Source: JAJAZB01 sp964244295 (GTDB taxonomy: Bacteria; Bacteroidota; Bacteroidia; Cytophagales; Spirosomataceae). Taken from it: a stretch of 64,000 bases of DNA. The translations under genes were made by a program, and so were the position numbers. Below, piece by piece: positions 23,631 to 31,650 of the stretch. The first letter of the stretch is position 1, and each line of letters opens with the position of its first letter. The DNA is taken from assembly GCA_964244295.1 (NCBI GenBank), contig CAXTIG010000037.1, forward strand, positions 1 to 64,000, in the 5' to 3' direction. The notes under the pieces were generated by a model. That model was not told the origin of the DNA, did not search any database, and was given only the letters and a program-made list of their open reading frames with translations.

Positions 23631-24746
23631 GTGATTAAAACCTGGCTCAACGAAAACCTGAAGGGCGATTACCAAATCTGGCTCATCGTCTTTTTTCTCT
23701 GCGTGGGCAGTCTGGCCGCCGTGTACTCCGCCACGGGCACCATCGCCTACAGCAGTATGCGCAGCACGGAATCGTACCTGTTCAAACACGGGGTGCTGAT
23801 GGTGGGCAGTCTGGCGCTGATGTACGTGTGCCACCGCCTCGACTACCGCTCCTACGCCCGGCTTTCCAAACTGGCGATGTGGGCCTCGGTGGTGTTGCTG
23901 CTTTACGCGTTTGCTTACGGACGCAACCTCAACGAAGCCAGCCGCTGGATTACAATTCCGCTCATCAATCAGACGATTCAGCCCTCTGACTTAGCCAAAC
24001 TGGCCTTGATTGCCAACCTGGCCTCGATGCTGTCCAAGCGTCAACACCTCGAATACAACGCCCGGTTGCTGCTACCGATGGTGTTCTGGTGCGGGGTCAT
24101 CTGCGCCTGCGTGGCCCTGACCAACTTCTCGACGGCGGTGCTGCTGGGAGCGACCTGTTTTCTGCTGATGTTCATCGGACGGGTGCCGGGCAAATACCTG
24201 CTCATGCTCGTGGGCGTGTGCCTCGTGCTGGGCCTCGTGGCGCTGGCGGTGGGGCAACGCTACGACACGGTGAAGGGCCGCATCGAGCGGTTTTTTGACG
24301 AATCAAAAGTGGAAGACCAGGTGGCCGACGGCTACATCGCCATCACCAACGGCGGCATCACCGGGCGCGGGCCGGGGCAAAGTCTGCAACGTAATTTTCT
24401 GGCGCACCCGTACTCCGATTTTATTTTCGCCATCGTCGTCGAAGAATACGGCCTGCTGGGCGGGTTGTTCACCTTGTTTCTGTACCTCTGGCTGCTCTAC
24501 CGGGGGATGCGCATCGTGGCCATCAGCGATCGGGCCTTCGGCGGCTTGCTCGCGGCGGGGCTGAGTTTCAGCCTCGTTATCCAGGCCCTCATCAACATGG
24601 CCGTCGCGACGGGATTGGTGCCCGTGACGGGTCTGCCGCTGCCGCTGGTGAGCATGGGAGGCACCTCGTTGTTATTTACCGGCGCGGCCATCGGCATCAT
24701 CCTGAGCATCAGTCGCGATGCGGTGGGGGAGGAAGCAAAAATTTAA
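23631..24746 (+). CDS. ftsW: Cell-division peptidoglycan polymerase FtsW
   Basis: A 371-residue SEDS protein with about ten membrane helices, starting with GTG (MIKTWLNENLKGDYQIW). Family motifs are GRNLNEASRWI (E and N of the large loop), IQPSDLAKLALI, the loop ITGRGPGQS, FLAHPYSDFIFAIVVEEYG and VTGLPLPLVSMGGTS near the end. FtsW polymerises lipid II at the septum with FtsI. murG follows after a palindrome-containing 141-bp gap. The neighbours that usually surround this pair, such as murD and murC, are missing here. FtsW rather than RodA is indicated by the coupling with murG. Confidence 0.93.
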   Translation: MIKTWLNENLKGDYQIWLIVFFLCVGSLAAVYSATGTIAYSSMRSTESYLFKHGVLMVGSLALMYVCHRLDYRSYARLSKLAMWASVVLLLYAFAYGRNLNEASRWITIPLINQTIQPSDLAKLALIANLASMLSKRQHLEYNARLLLPMVFWCGVICACVALTNFSTAVLLGATCFLLMFIGRVPGKYLLMLVGVCLVLGLVALAVGQRYDTVKGRIERFFDESKVEDQVADGYIAITNGGITGRGPGQSLQRNFLAHPYSDFIFAIVVEEYGLLGGLFTLFLYLWLLYRGMRIVAISDRAFGGLLAAGLSFSLVIQALINMAVATGLVPVTGLPLPLVSMGGTSLLFTGAAIGIILSISRDAVGEEAKI

Positions 24747-24754
24747 AAATCCCG

Positions 24755-24848
24755 CTGTCATCCTGAGCTTGCGAAGGATCTTTCGCGGTTAACTCCCAGC
24801 TAATTTGTTATCCAGCGCGAAAGGTCCTTCGCAAGCTCAGGATGACAG
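24755..24848. repeat. Palindrome, GTCATCCTGAGC family
   Basis: 33-base arms at 24755-24787 and 24816-24848 with one mismatch, between ftsW and murG. The arms contain GTCATCCTGAGCTTGCGAAG and end in TTTCGCG. The element at 41451-41543 has the same inner part (GAAGGACCTTTCGC and a CTAATTT loop). Confidence 0.85.
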
Positions 24849-24887
24849 GACTGTACCCGAATTAACCGCCTGCCTTTTATTTTTTCC

Positions 24888-25979
24888 ATGACCAACATCA
24901 TCATCTCCGGCGGGGGAACCGGCGGGCACATTTACCCGGCCATCGCCATCGCCAACGCGTTGCGCGAACTACGACCTGACGTGGAAATTCTGTTCGTCGG
25001 GGCCGAGGGGCGCATGGAAATGGAGAAAGTACCCCGCGCGGGCTACCGTATCGTGGGCCTGCCCATCGCGGGCATCGACCGCTCCAACCCGCTGGCCAAC
25101 CTGTCGTTTCCGCTGAAACTTACCCGGAGTCTGATTCGGGCCAGGGCGCTGGTGCGCGAGTTCCGGCCCGCTGCGGCGGTCGGGGTGGGTGGCTACGCTT
25201 CAGGGCCGCTGCTGCTGGCGGCGGGGGCGTTGGGCGTGCCGTACCTGATCCAGGAACAAAACTCCTACGCGGGCATCACCAACAAGTTTTTGGCCAAAGG
25301 TGCCCGCAAAATCTGCGTGGCCTATCCAGGGATGGAGTCGTTTTTTCCGAAAGAGAAAATTAGAATCACGGGTAACCCCGTCCGCGCCGACCTGCTCGAC
25401 GTGGCCGCTAAACGCCCGGCGGCGCTGGCGCATTTCGGGCTTTTGCCGGAGAAAAAAACGCTGCTCGTCATCGGCGGGAGCCAGGGCGCGCGCACGCTCA
25501 ACGAAAGCCTGGAAACGGGACTGGATGAATTGCTGAACGCGGGCTACCAGGTGGTCTGGCAAACGGGAACCCTGTTCACCGAGCGGGCAAAAGCGGCGGC
25601 GGCGGGCAAAGCGGGCGTGTACGTTTCCGATTTTATTTACGAAATGGATCTGGCCTACGCCGTCGCCGACGTGGTGGCCTCGCGGGCGGGAGCGCTGTCG
25701 GTGTCGGAATTGTGCCTGACGGGCCGCCCGGCCATTTTCGTGCCCTTGCCCACGGCCGCCGAAGACCACCAGACCAAAAACGCCCAGGCCCTCGTGCAGG
25801 CCGACGCGGGCCTGCTCGTGCCCGACGCCACCGCCCGGCAGGAACTCATCCCCGCCACGCTGGGTTTGCTCCGAAACCCCCACTTGCAACAAACCCTCAG
25901 CATCAACCTCCGAAAACTGGCCCGGCCCGACGCGGCGCGGGAGATTGCGGAGGAGGTGCTGAAACTAACGCAACCCTGA
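24888..25979 (+). CDS. murG: UDP-GlcNAc:lipid I N-acetylglucosaminyltransferase MurG
   Basis: A 363-residue GT28 glycosyltransferase that adds GlcNAc to lipid I on the inner face of the membrane, giving lipid II for FtsW. The N-terminal glycine-rich loop SGGGTGGHIYPAIAIA binds the lipid-I side; GVGGYASGPLLLAA and IQEQNSYAGITNK follow. The UDP-GlcNAc site is in the second domain: IGGSQGARTLNE, SRAGALSVSELCLTG and PLPTAAEDHQTKNA. Length is normal. Its last codons (CAACCCTGA) are part of the outer arm of the palindrome that follows. Confidence 0.95.
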   Translation: MTNIIISGGGTGGHIYPAIAIANALRELRPDVEILFVGAEGRMEMEKVPRAGYRIVGLPIAGIDRSNPLANLSFPLKLTRSLIRARALVREFRPAAAVGVGGYASGPLLLAAGALGVPYLIQEQNSYAGITNKFLAKGARKICVAYPGMESFFPKEKIRITGNPVRADLLDVAAKRPAALAHFGLLPEKKTLLVIGGSQGARTLNESLETGLDELLNAGYQVVWQTGTLFTERAKAAAAGKAGVYVSDFIYEMDLAYAVADVVASRAGALSVSELCLTGRPAIFVPLPTAAEDHQTKNAQALVQADAGLLVPDATARQELIPATLGLLRNPHLQQTLSINLRKLARPDAAREIAEEVLKLTQP

Positions 25980-26104
25980 CCGGGACGCGCAGTCAGCGGT
26001 TCGCAGAACCCTGTCAGCGGTTGCTACTTCCCGGATAATCCAAGCTAGGCTACCGGCTGACGCGCAACCGCTGACAGGGTTCTGCGAACCGCTGTCAGGG
26101 TTGC
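25970..26104. repeat. Palindrome, ACCGCTGACAG family, copy 1
   Basis: Perfect 31-bp arms at 25994-26024 and 26064-26094. A further 10 bases (25970-25979, overlapping the murG stop codon) pair with 26095-26104, after a 14-base interruption on the left side only. A second copy is at 32451-32573. Confidence 0.85.
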
Positions 26105-26114
26105 TGCTCTTTTT

Positions 26115-26834
26115 ATGAAACTCCATTTCCCCGACCTGATTCTGCTTGAAAACGACGATTACCTCGTCATCAACAAGCCGCCCTTCATCGCCACGCTCGA
26201 CGAGCGCAACGCCGACAATCCCTACAGCCTGCTCCGGTTGGCCCGCGCGTACTCGCCCGATGCCCAGGTGGCCCACCGCCTCGACAAGGAAACCTCCGGT
26301 TGCCTCGCCATCGCTAAAAATCCCGAAGCCTACCGCCACCTGGCCATGCAGTTCGAGCACCGCGAGGTGAAGAAAATCTACCACGCCGTGGTGGGCGGCG
26401 TTCAGAATTTTGAAGGAATTTCGGTGTACCTGCCCATCCTGCCCCTGCCCCGCGACGGCGTGGTGAAGATTGACCGGCAAAAAGGCAAGGAAGCCGAGAC
26501 GATTTTCAACACGCTGCGGGCCTTTCGCCAGCACACGCTCGTGGAGTGTATGCCCATCACGGGCCGGATGCACCAGATTCGCATCCACCTCACCTGCCTC
26601 AAAGCCGCCATCGTGCAGGACGAAACCTACGGCGGCAAGCCCGTTTTTCTTTCGCAGCTAAAACGGGATTACAATCTGAAAAAAGACACCGAAGAACTGC
26701 CCCTCATTAAACGCGTCGCCCTGCACGCCCGCTCGCTGACGTTTACGGGGCTGGACAGCCAGGAAATCAGCGTGGAGGCTCCGTACCCGAAGGATTTTGA
26801 AGTACTCGTGAAGCAGTTGGAGAAGTTTAGTTAG
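26115..26834 (+). CDS. RluA-family pseudouridine synthase
   Basis: A 239-residue RNA-modifying enzyme. The catalytic motif AHRLDKETSGCLAIAKN holds the essential Asp; YLVINKPPFIATLDE is the N-terminal core strand, and PITGRMHQIRIHL the third motif. There is no S4 RNA-binding domain, so it is the short RluA/RluC catalytic form. It converts uridine to pseudouridine in rRNA or tRNA; which site cannot be told. It starts just after a palindrome and ends at a heptamer-repeat hairpin, convergent with the amidohydrolase gene. Confidence 0.9.
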   Translation: MKLHFPDLILLENDDYLVINKPPFIATLDERNADNPYSLLRLARAYSPDAQVAHRLDKETSGCLAIAKNPEAYRHLAMQFEHREVKKIYHAVVGGVQNFEGISVYLPILPLPRDGVVKIDRQKGKEAETIFNTLRAFRQHTLVECMPITGRMHQIRIHLTCLKAAIVQDETYGGKPVFLSQLKRDYNLKKDTEELPLIKRVALHARSLTFTGLDSQEISVEAPYPKDFEVLVKQLEKFS

Positions 26835-26837
26835 AAA

Positions 26838-26904
26838 CAAGCGGTGAGAAACAGGAGACGAGAGAGGGATGAACCGTTTCTTGTCTCCCGTTTCTCACCG
26901 CTTG
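26838..26904. repeat. Heptamer-repeat hairpin, GTGAGAA family
   Basis: Words GTGAGAA, ACAGGAG, ACGAGAG on the left; GAGAAAC, GGGAGAC, AAGAAAC on the inverted right side. Perfect 15-bp outer arms (26838-26852 with 26890-26904) continue with six more pairs after a mismatch. It starts three bases after the stop of the pseudouridine synthase gene. Confidence 0.75.
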
Positions 26905-27079
26905 CCTCTCTAAAACAAACAAGCACGAGGCCGCCACCCCGTGCTGTTGTATCGTGAACAATGGCAACCGGATACCGGCGCTTTGTTGATGTAAATTAAG
27001 CAGGTTGCCGGGGGGCTGCGCAAGGGGAGGTGCAAGAAACTAGGGTAAACGTTCAAAATCCGGGGGCGAACGTCGGATT

Positions 27080-28348
27080 TTAGTGCGTGACCGACGAACC
27101 CACCACCTGCCCATCCTTGAGTACCCACCTTACCCGACGAATTTCCGAAATAGCGCGACTGGGGTCGCCTTCCACCACCAGCAAATCGGCCAGCAAGCCG
27201 GGTCGTACCCGCCCCAGCCGGTCACTTAGCCCGAACACGTCGGCGTTGGTGGCCGTGGCGGCGCGGAGGGCATCGAGGGGTTTCATGCCGTAGGCCACCA
27301 TCAACTCCAGTTCGCGGGCGTTGTCGCCGTGTCGGAACACGCCCACGTCGCCGCCCATGCAAATCGTGACGCCCGCTTCCAGGGCCAGCTTAAAACTCCG
27401 GCGTTTTTGCTGAACGCGTTCCGGCTCCGGTTCGCTGCCTCTGCGCCAGCCTCGGTACTGGGCCGTGGCATCGGAGGCGGCCAGGGTGGGGCAGAGCGCC
27501 ACGCGTTTTTGTTTCATCAAGTCAAACACTTCCTTCGTGCCGCCGTCGCCGTGTTCGATGGTGCGGCAGCCGGCCAGCGTGGCCCGGCGCATTCCCTCGG
27601 CGGTGGTGGCGTGGGCCACGACGGGCCGCCCGGCGCTGGCGGCGATTTGAACCACCAGTTCGAGTTCGCTTTGCAAAAACGTGGGTTTGGGTTCGCCCAT
27701 CAGGCCCCAGCGGTAGTCGGCGTACACCTTCACCAGGTCGATGCCCTTGCCGAGTTGCGTCCGCACGGCGCGGGACAGGCGGTCCACCCCGTCGGCTTCT
27801 TCGGCGCCTTGGGGTACTTCGACGCTGGGTTGAAAACCCTTCGGCCCGTAACTGCCCGTCACGACCAGCGCCCGCCCGGCGGCCAGGATGCGCGGGCCGG
27901 GAATGATGCCTTTTTCGATGGCCTGTTTCAGGCCTACGTCGTCGTAATCGCTGCCTTCGGTACCGAGGTCGCGGACGGTGGTGAAACCCGCTTCGAGGGT
28001 TTTGCGGGCGTGAACCACCGCCCGCGCCACCCGCTCGGCGCGGGATTCGCGCAGCACCTGGTCGTCCCACTTCACTTCGTCGTAGGGGTGAAGCAACAGG
28101 TGCGAATGGCCTTCGATGAGGCCGGGCAACAGCGTGCCGTTGGGGAAATCGACCAGGCGCGTTCCCGCTGCTACCCGCAGTGCGGGGCCAACGGCGGCGA
28201 TGCGGCTCCCGCTGACGAGCACCTGCCAGCCTTCGTGCATCGTTTCCCCGTCGAAGACCCGCGCCGGACGAATCAGAAACACCGAATCGGGTACCTGGGC
28301 GGCGGCGAAACGGGGTAGAAAAAGGAACAGGAGCAGGAGTCGGGGCAT
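27080..28348 (-). CDS. Secreted amidohydrolase-family protein
   Basis: A 422-residue exported protein with a signal peptide (residues 1-17, LLLFLFLPRFAAAQ). The metal-dependent amidohydrolase barrel is complete: GHSHLLLH (first His pair), the Lys in LVKVYADYRWG, VVAHATT, TIEHGDGG and the Asp in CMGGDVGVF. It resembles imidazolonepropionase- or prolidase-like enzymes that split cyclic amides or dipeptides. The substrate is not evident. gatB is divergent, with a perfect 38-bp palindrome in the shared upstream region. Confidence 0.85.
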   Translation of the reverse strand: MPRLLLLFLFLPRFAAAQVPDSVFLIRPARVFDGETMHEGWQVLVSGSRIAAVGPALRVAAGTRLVDFPNGTLLPGLIEGHSHLLLHPYDEVKWDDQVLRESRAERVARAVVHARKTLEAGFTTVRDLGTEGSDYDDVGLKQAIEKGIIPGPRILAAGRALVVTGSYGPKGFQPSVEVPQGAEEADGVDRLSRAVRTQLGKGIDLVKVYADYRWGLMGEPKPTFLQSELELVVQIAASAGRPVVAHATTAEGMRRATLAGCRTIEHGDGGTKEVFDLMKQKRVALCPTLAASDATAQYRGWRRGSEPEPERVQQKRRSFKLALEAGVTICMGGDVGVFRHGDNARELELMVAYGMKPLDALRAATATNADVFGLSDRLGRVRPGLLADLLVVEGDPSRAISEIRRVRWVLKDGQVVGSSVTH

Positions 28349-28389
28349 TCTTCAAACGGGAAAAGGAGGTGTAAGATAGTTGCTTGACT

Positions 28390-28397
28390 TATCTTTG
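28390..28397 (+). promoter_or_regulatory. -7 promoter element upstream of gatB
   Basis: TATCTTTG matches TAnnTTTG exactly; no clear -33 box is seen 19-21 bp upstream. If used, the gatB leader is about 125 nt long and contains the whole palindrome at 28427-28519. Confidence 0.4.
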
Positions 28398-28426
28398 AGT
28401 CGAAAAATTACGCGGTCACTTCTCCT

Positions 28427-28519
28427 TTCCTGTCATCCTGGAAGGACCTGGTTGGCCGACCGTTTAGTTTCCTGAAAGGGGAACGGTCGGCCAACCAGGT
28501 CCTTCCAGGATGACAGGAA
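28427..28519. repeat. Palindrome, GTCATCCTGGAAGG family, in the gatB leader
   Basis: Perfect 38-bp arms (28427-28464 and 28482-28519) around a 17-base loop, ending eight bases before the gatB start codon. It begins like the 24755 element (TGTCATCCTG) but its inner part (ACCTGGTTGGCCGACCGTT) is different. Confidence 0.9.
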
Positions 28520-28527
28520 GAAAAAAA

Positions 28528-29988
28528 ATGCCTCCTTACGAACTCGTCATCGGGCTGGAAATTCACGCCCAGCTTTCCACCCAGAGTAAAATTTTCGCCC
28601 CCGATTCGGCGGCCTTCGGGGCCGCGCCCAACCGCCACGTGAGCGCGATTACCCTCGGACACCCCGGCACGCTGCCGCGCCTCAACCGCCGGGCGGTGGA
28701 ATTTGCGGTGAAAATGGGCCTGGCCTGCGGCTGCGAAATCAGCCGCCGCACGGGTTTCGACCGTAAAAATTACTTCTATCCCGACCTACCCAAAGGCTAC
28801 CAGATTTCGCAGGACAAAGCGCCCATCTGCGTGGGCGGAGCCATTCACGTCACCCTGAAAAACGGCGAGGAACGGGCGCTGGCCCTCCACCACATCCACC
28901 TCGAAGAAGACGCCGGGAAGTCGATTCACGCCACCGTGGATGCGGCCGAGGGTGAGCCGGATACCCTGCTCGATTACAACCGCGCCGGAACGCCGCTCAT
29001 CGAAATCGTGACCGACCCGGTGATGCGCTCGGCGGAAGAAGCCGGGGCCTGCCTGGCCGAAATCCGCAAGCTGGTGCGCTACCTGGGTATCTGCGACGGC
29101 AACATGGAAGAAGGTTCGCTGCGCTGCGACGTGAACGTGTCGGTGCGGCCCGCCGGGCAAGAAAAATTAGGCACGAAGGTGGAAGTGAAAAACATGAACT
29201 CGGTGCGCTTCGTCCAGAAAGCCGTGGAGTTCGAGTACGAGCGCCAGGTGCGGATGCTCGAAAGCGGCGGCCGGATTATCCAGGAAACCCGCACGTTCGA
29301 CGCCGCCACGGGTCGTACCGCCGCCATGCGCGAGAAGGAAACCATGAACGACTACCGCTATTTTCCCGAACCCGACCTGCCGCCGGTGGTGCTTTCGGAG
29401 GATTGGTTGAGCGACGTTCGGACCTCGCTTCCGGCTTTGCCCCGAGTGCGTTTTCAGCAGTTTGTCAGCGACTACGGCCTGCCCGCTGATGCTGCCAGCC
29501 TGCTCAGCGAAACCCGCGAAGAGGCGGAATACTTCGAGGAATTGTGCCGCCACGTGCCCCAGGCCAAAACCGCCGCCAACTGGCTGATGGGGCCAGTACG
29601 AAGTTGGCTGAACGAGAAAAGTGGGGAAATCGCCGATTTTCCGCTGACCCCCGCGCAACTGGCCGGATTGTTGGGGTTGGTCGAAGAAGGCCGGGTGAGT
29701 TACACCGCCGCCAGCCAGCGCCTGCTGCCCGAACTGGCGGCCCAACCCACCGCCGCCCCGCTCGAATTGGCCCAGCGCCTGAACCTGCTCCAGCAAAGCA
29801 ATAGCGACTCGATTCAGGCGTTGATCGACGAGGTGCTGACGGCCATGCCCGCCAAAGTGAAGGAGTACCGCAGCGGTAAAAAAGGCTTGCTGGGGTTGTT
29901 CGTCGGCGAGGTGATGAAAAAATCGGGCGGGAAAGCCGACCCTAAGTTGACGAATCAACTTTTAGTAAAAACACTCGAAAACGCCTGA
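28528..29988 (+). CDS. gatB: Aspartyl/glutamyl-tRNA amidotransferase subunit B
   Basis: A 486-residue protein starting MPPYELVIGLEIHAQLSTQ. The ATG at 28528 is chosen because the one at 28510 lies in the arm of the preceding palindrome. GatB activates and amidates Glu-tRNA(Gln) or Asp-tRNA(Asn) with ammonia from GatA. Motifs seen: GHPGTLPRLN, the YFYPDLPKGYQISQ block, LHHIHLEEDAGKS, the Cys and Lys-rich RCDVNVSVRP and YRYFPEPDLPPV. The C-terminal YqeY domain (about 350-486) binds tRNA. The gatA and gatC genes are not adjacent. Confidence 0.95.
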   Translation: MPPYELVIGLEIHAQLSTQSKIFAPDSAAFGAAPNRHVSAITLGHPGTLPRLNRRAVEFAVKMGLACGCEISRRTGFDRKNYFYPDLPKGYQISQDKAPICVGGAIHVTLKNGEERALALHHIHLEEDAGKSIHATVDAAEGEPDTLLDYNRAGTPLIEIVTDPVMRSAEEAGACLAEIRKLVRYLGICDGNMEEGSLRCDVNVSVRPAGQEKLGTKVEVKNMNSVRFVQKAVEFEYERQVRMLESGGRIIQETRTFDAATGRTAAMREKETMNDYRYFPEPDLPPVVLSEDWLSDVRTSLPALPRVRFQQFVSDYGLPADAASLLSETREEAEYFEELCRHVPQAKTAANWLMGPVRSWLNEKSGEIADFPLTPAQLAGLLGLVEEGRVSYTAASQRLLPELAAQPTAAPLELAQRLNLLQQSNSDSIQALIDEVLTAMPAKVKEYRSGKKGLLGLFVGEVMKKSGGKADPKLTNQLLVKTLENA

Positions 29989-30021
29989 GGCCCCACCGCC
30001 GAACGGCTCGTTTTATTTTCC

Positions 30022-31161
30022 ATGAAAAAAAGCATTTTCTTCCTCGCCGCCGGGCTGGTCGCCCTGACGGCCTGCGCTCAAAACCCTACTGAGTTCAGCC
30101 TTCAAGGTTCGCTGGGCGGCGGCACCGCTGGCAAGGTGTACCTCCAGACCATCAACGAGCGCGGCTTCCCGGCGACGGTCGATTCCACCGCGCTCAAGCA
30201 GGGTGCGTTTCAGTTTCGGGGGAAAGTGGTCAACGGCGGCGGGTTTTACCAACTCGCGGCCCCCAACGGATTGAAAGTGCCGCTGCTGCTCGAAGGCGGC
30301 GAAAACCTGACGGTGAACGCCGAGGCCCCCGCCGCCAAAGCCGGTCAGGCCCCGCGCCCGGCCACGGTGAGCGGCTCGAAAACGATGGAGTATTTCCAGA
30401 AAATCAACCAGTTGAACGTCGATTTTCAAGGCAAAGCCGCCAAACTGAACGCGGATTACCAGGCCGCTACGGAAAAGAAAAACACCAAGCGCCAGGCCGA
30501 AATCAAGGCTGAGTTCGACCGGGGTCAGCAGGCCATTTCCGAAAAAGTCCGGGCCATGATGCCCGAACTGGGCAGTTCGCTGGCGGCGTTGTACGCCACC
30601 AATTTTCTCGACCAGGAAAAAGATTTCGCGCTCTTCGAGGGCCTCGCCGAGCGCTTCGCCAAAGAAAAACCCGACACCCGGATGAGCCAGGCCTTCGTGG
30701 CCCAGGTGCGCCGGATGCAGGCCTCGAAAACCGGCCTGGCGCTGGGCAAACCCGCCCCCGAAATCAACCTGAAAAGCCCCGACGAGAAAATCGTCTCGCT
30801 TTCCTCGCTCAAGGGCAAGTACGTACTCATCGACTTCTGGGCCAGTTGGTGCGGCCCCTGCCGCAAGGAAAACCCCAACGTGGTGCGGATGTACGAGAAG
30901 TTCAAGAACAAAGGCAAAGGTTTTGAAATCTACGGCGTTTCGCTCGACCGCGAAAAAGCACCCTGGCTGCAAGCCATCAAAACCGACGGCCTGGCCTGGC
31001 AGCACGTGTCGGACCTCCAGTATTTCAACTCCGCCGCCGCCGTGGACTACGGCATCCAGTACATTCCCTACACCGTGCTGATTGACCCGCAGGGCAACAT
31101 CGTAGCGAAAGAATTGCGGGGGGAGGCGTTGGAGAAGAAGCTGGAGGAAGTGTTGAATTAG
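30022..31161 (+). CDS. TlpA-like thioredoxin-fold lipoprotein (DUF4369 N-terminus)
   Basis: A 379-residue lipoprotein (lipobox LTAC, Cys at residue 14). The first part (about 20-110) is a DUF4369-type beta domain (FSLQGSLGGGTAGKVYLQ), followed by a helical linker and a thioredoxin domain from about residue 245. The active site is WASWCGPC (first Cys about residue 275). It ends YTVLIDPQGNIVAKEL with the cis-Pro in YIPYT. It should act in the periplasm in disulfide exchange or cytochrome maturation; DUF4369/TlpA fusions are common in this phylum. The TAG stop codon is also the first three bases of the heptamer array that follows. Confidence 0.9.
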   Translation: MKKSIFFLAAGLVALTACAQNPTEFSLQGSLGGGTAGKVYLQTINERGFPATVDSTALKQGAFQFRGKVVNGGGFYQLAAPNGLKVPLLLEGGENLTVNAEAPAAKAGQAPRPATVSGSKTMEYFQKINQLNVDFQGKAAKLNADYQAATEKKNTKRQAEIKAEFDRGQQAISEKVRAMMPELGSSLAALYATNFLDQEKDFALFEGLAERFAKEKPDTRMSQAFVAQVRRMQASKTGLALGKPAPEINLKSPDEKIVSLSSLKGKYVLIDFWASWCGPCRKENPNVVRMYEKFKNKGKGFEIYGVSLDREKAPWLQAIKTDGLAWQHVSDLQYFNSAAAVDYGIQYIPYTVLIDPQGNIVAKELRGEALEKKLEEVLN

Positions 31162-31648
31162 AGGATAGTGGAGAGAGGATAGTGGATAGATGGCAGAGGA
31201 TAGCGTTGAGTTGCTTATTTTGCGGCTCACCCCTATCCTCTCTCTTTTTATGAACGAAGGCATAACCCGGCAGAAGAGCTATACTTTTGCGTTGCGCATT
31301 GTCAAGCTGTACCTTTTTCTGAGTGAAACGAAAAAGGGCTACGTTCTTTCCAAGCAACTAATTCGGTGCGGCACGGCCATCGGCGCGATGGTGCGCGAAG
31401 CCGAACAGGCAGAAAGCAAATCTGATTTTATCCATAAACTTGCCATTGCCAACAAAGAAGCGAACGAAACGCATTACTGGATTTCGCTGCTCCGCGATAG
31501 TGGGTTGATGGATGAAAAACTGGCGGATTCGTTCCTGACGGATTGTGAAGAACTCCAAAAACTGCTGATCTCCAGCATCAAAACCGCCAAAGGCAGCATC
31601 CGTCTGAAGCTAAAATCTATCCTCTATTCTCTCTACTCTATCCTCTAA
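31159..31648. mobile_element. Composite heptamer-repeat element carrying a four-helix-bundle gene
   Basis: The element fills the whole space between the stop codon of the TlpA gene and the start of proC. It begins with TAGAGGA, TAGTGGA, GAGAGGA, TAGTGGA, TAGATGG, CAGAGGA (31159-31200), has a short inverted copy just before the gene (31232-31245, CCTATCCTCTCTCT), then the gene (31250-31648), and ends with inverted words (31616-31646) inside the end of the gene. 25 bases of the right arm are identical to the gene-less element at 20530-20634. Calling it mobile is inference from this pair of copies and the flush insertion; no transposase is present. Confidence 0.6.
31250..31648 (+). CDS. Four-helix-bundle protein (23S rRNA intervening-sequence/Avd type)
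   Basis: A 132-residue helical protein. The ATG at 31250 (MNEGITRQKSYTFALRI) matches the family start; an in-frame ATG at 31190 is created by the heptamer array and is unlikely. Family marks are SYTFALRIVKLY, KGYVLSKQLIRCGTAIGAM with EAEQAESKSDFIHKLAIA, then the NETHYWISLL helix and DCEELQKLLISSIKT. Relatives are encoded inside intervening sequences of 23S rRNA genes, and the fold is shared with the Avd accessory protein of diversity-generating retroelements. Here the gene lies in a heptamer-repeat element, and its last ten residues (SILYSLYSIL) and stop are encoded by repeat words. Its function is unknown; binding to the hairpin's DNA or RNA is a guess. Confidence 0.85.
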   Translation: MNEGITRQKSYTFALRIVKLYLFLSETKKGYVLSKQLIRCGTAIGAMVREAEQAESKSDFIHKLAIANKEANETHYWISLLRDSGLMDEKLADSFLTDCEELQKLLISSIKTAKGSIRLKLKSILYSLYSIL

Positions 31649-31650
31649 AA

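Noticed and set aside
28510..28527. Earlier ATG for gatB
   Set aside because: It is part of the palindrome arm (GGATGACAGG), and GatB proteins start near the second ATG.
31190..31249. In-frame N-terminal extension of the four-helix-bundle gene
   Set aside because: The ATG arises from the heptamer array (TAGATGG) and the 20 extra residues match nothing in the family, whose usual start corresponds to 31250.
31159..31648. Diversity-generating retroelement
   Set aside because: The four-helix protein resembles Avd, but no reverse transcriptase, template repeat or variable repeat is present nearby.
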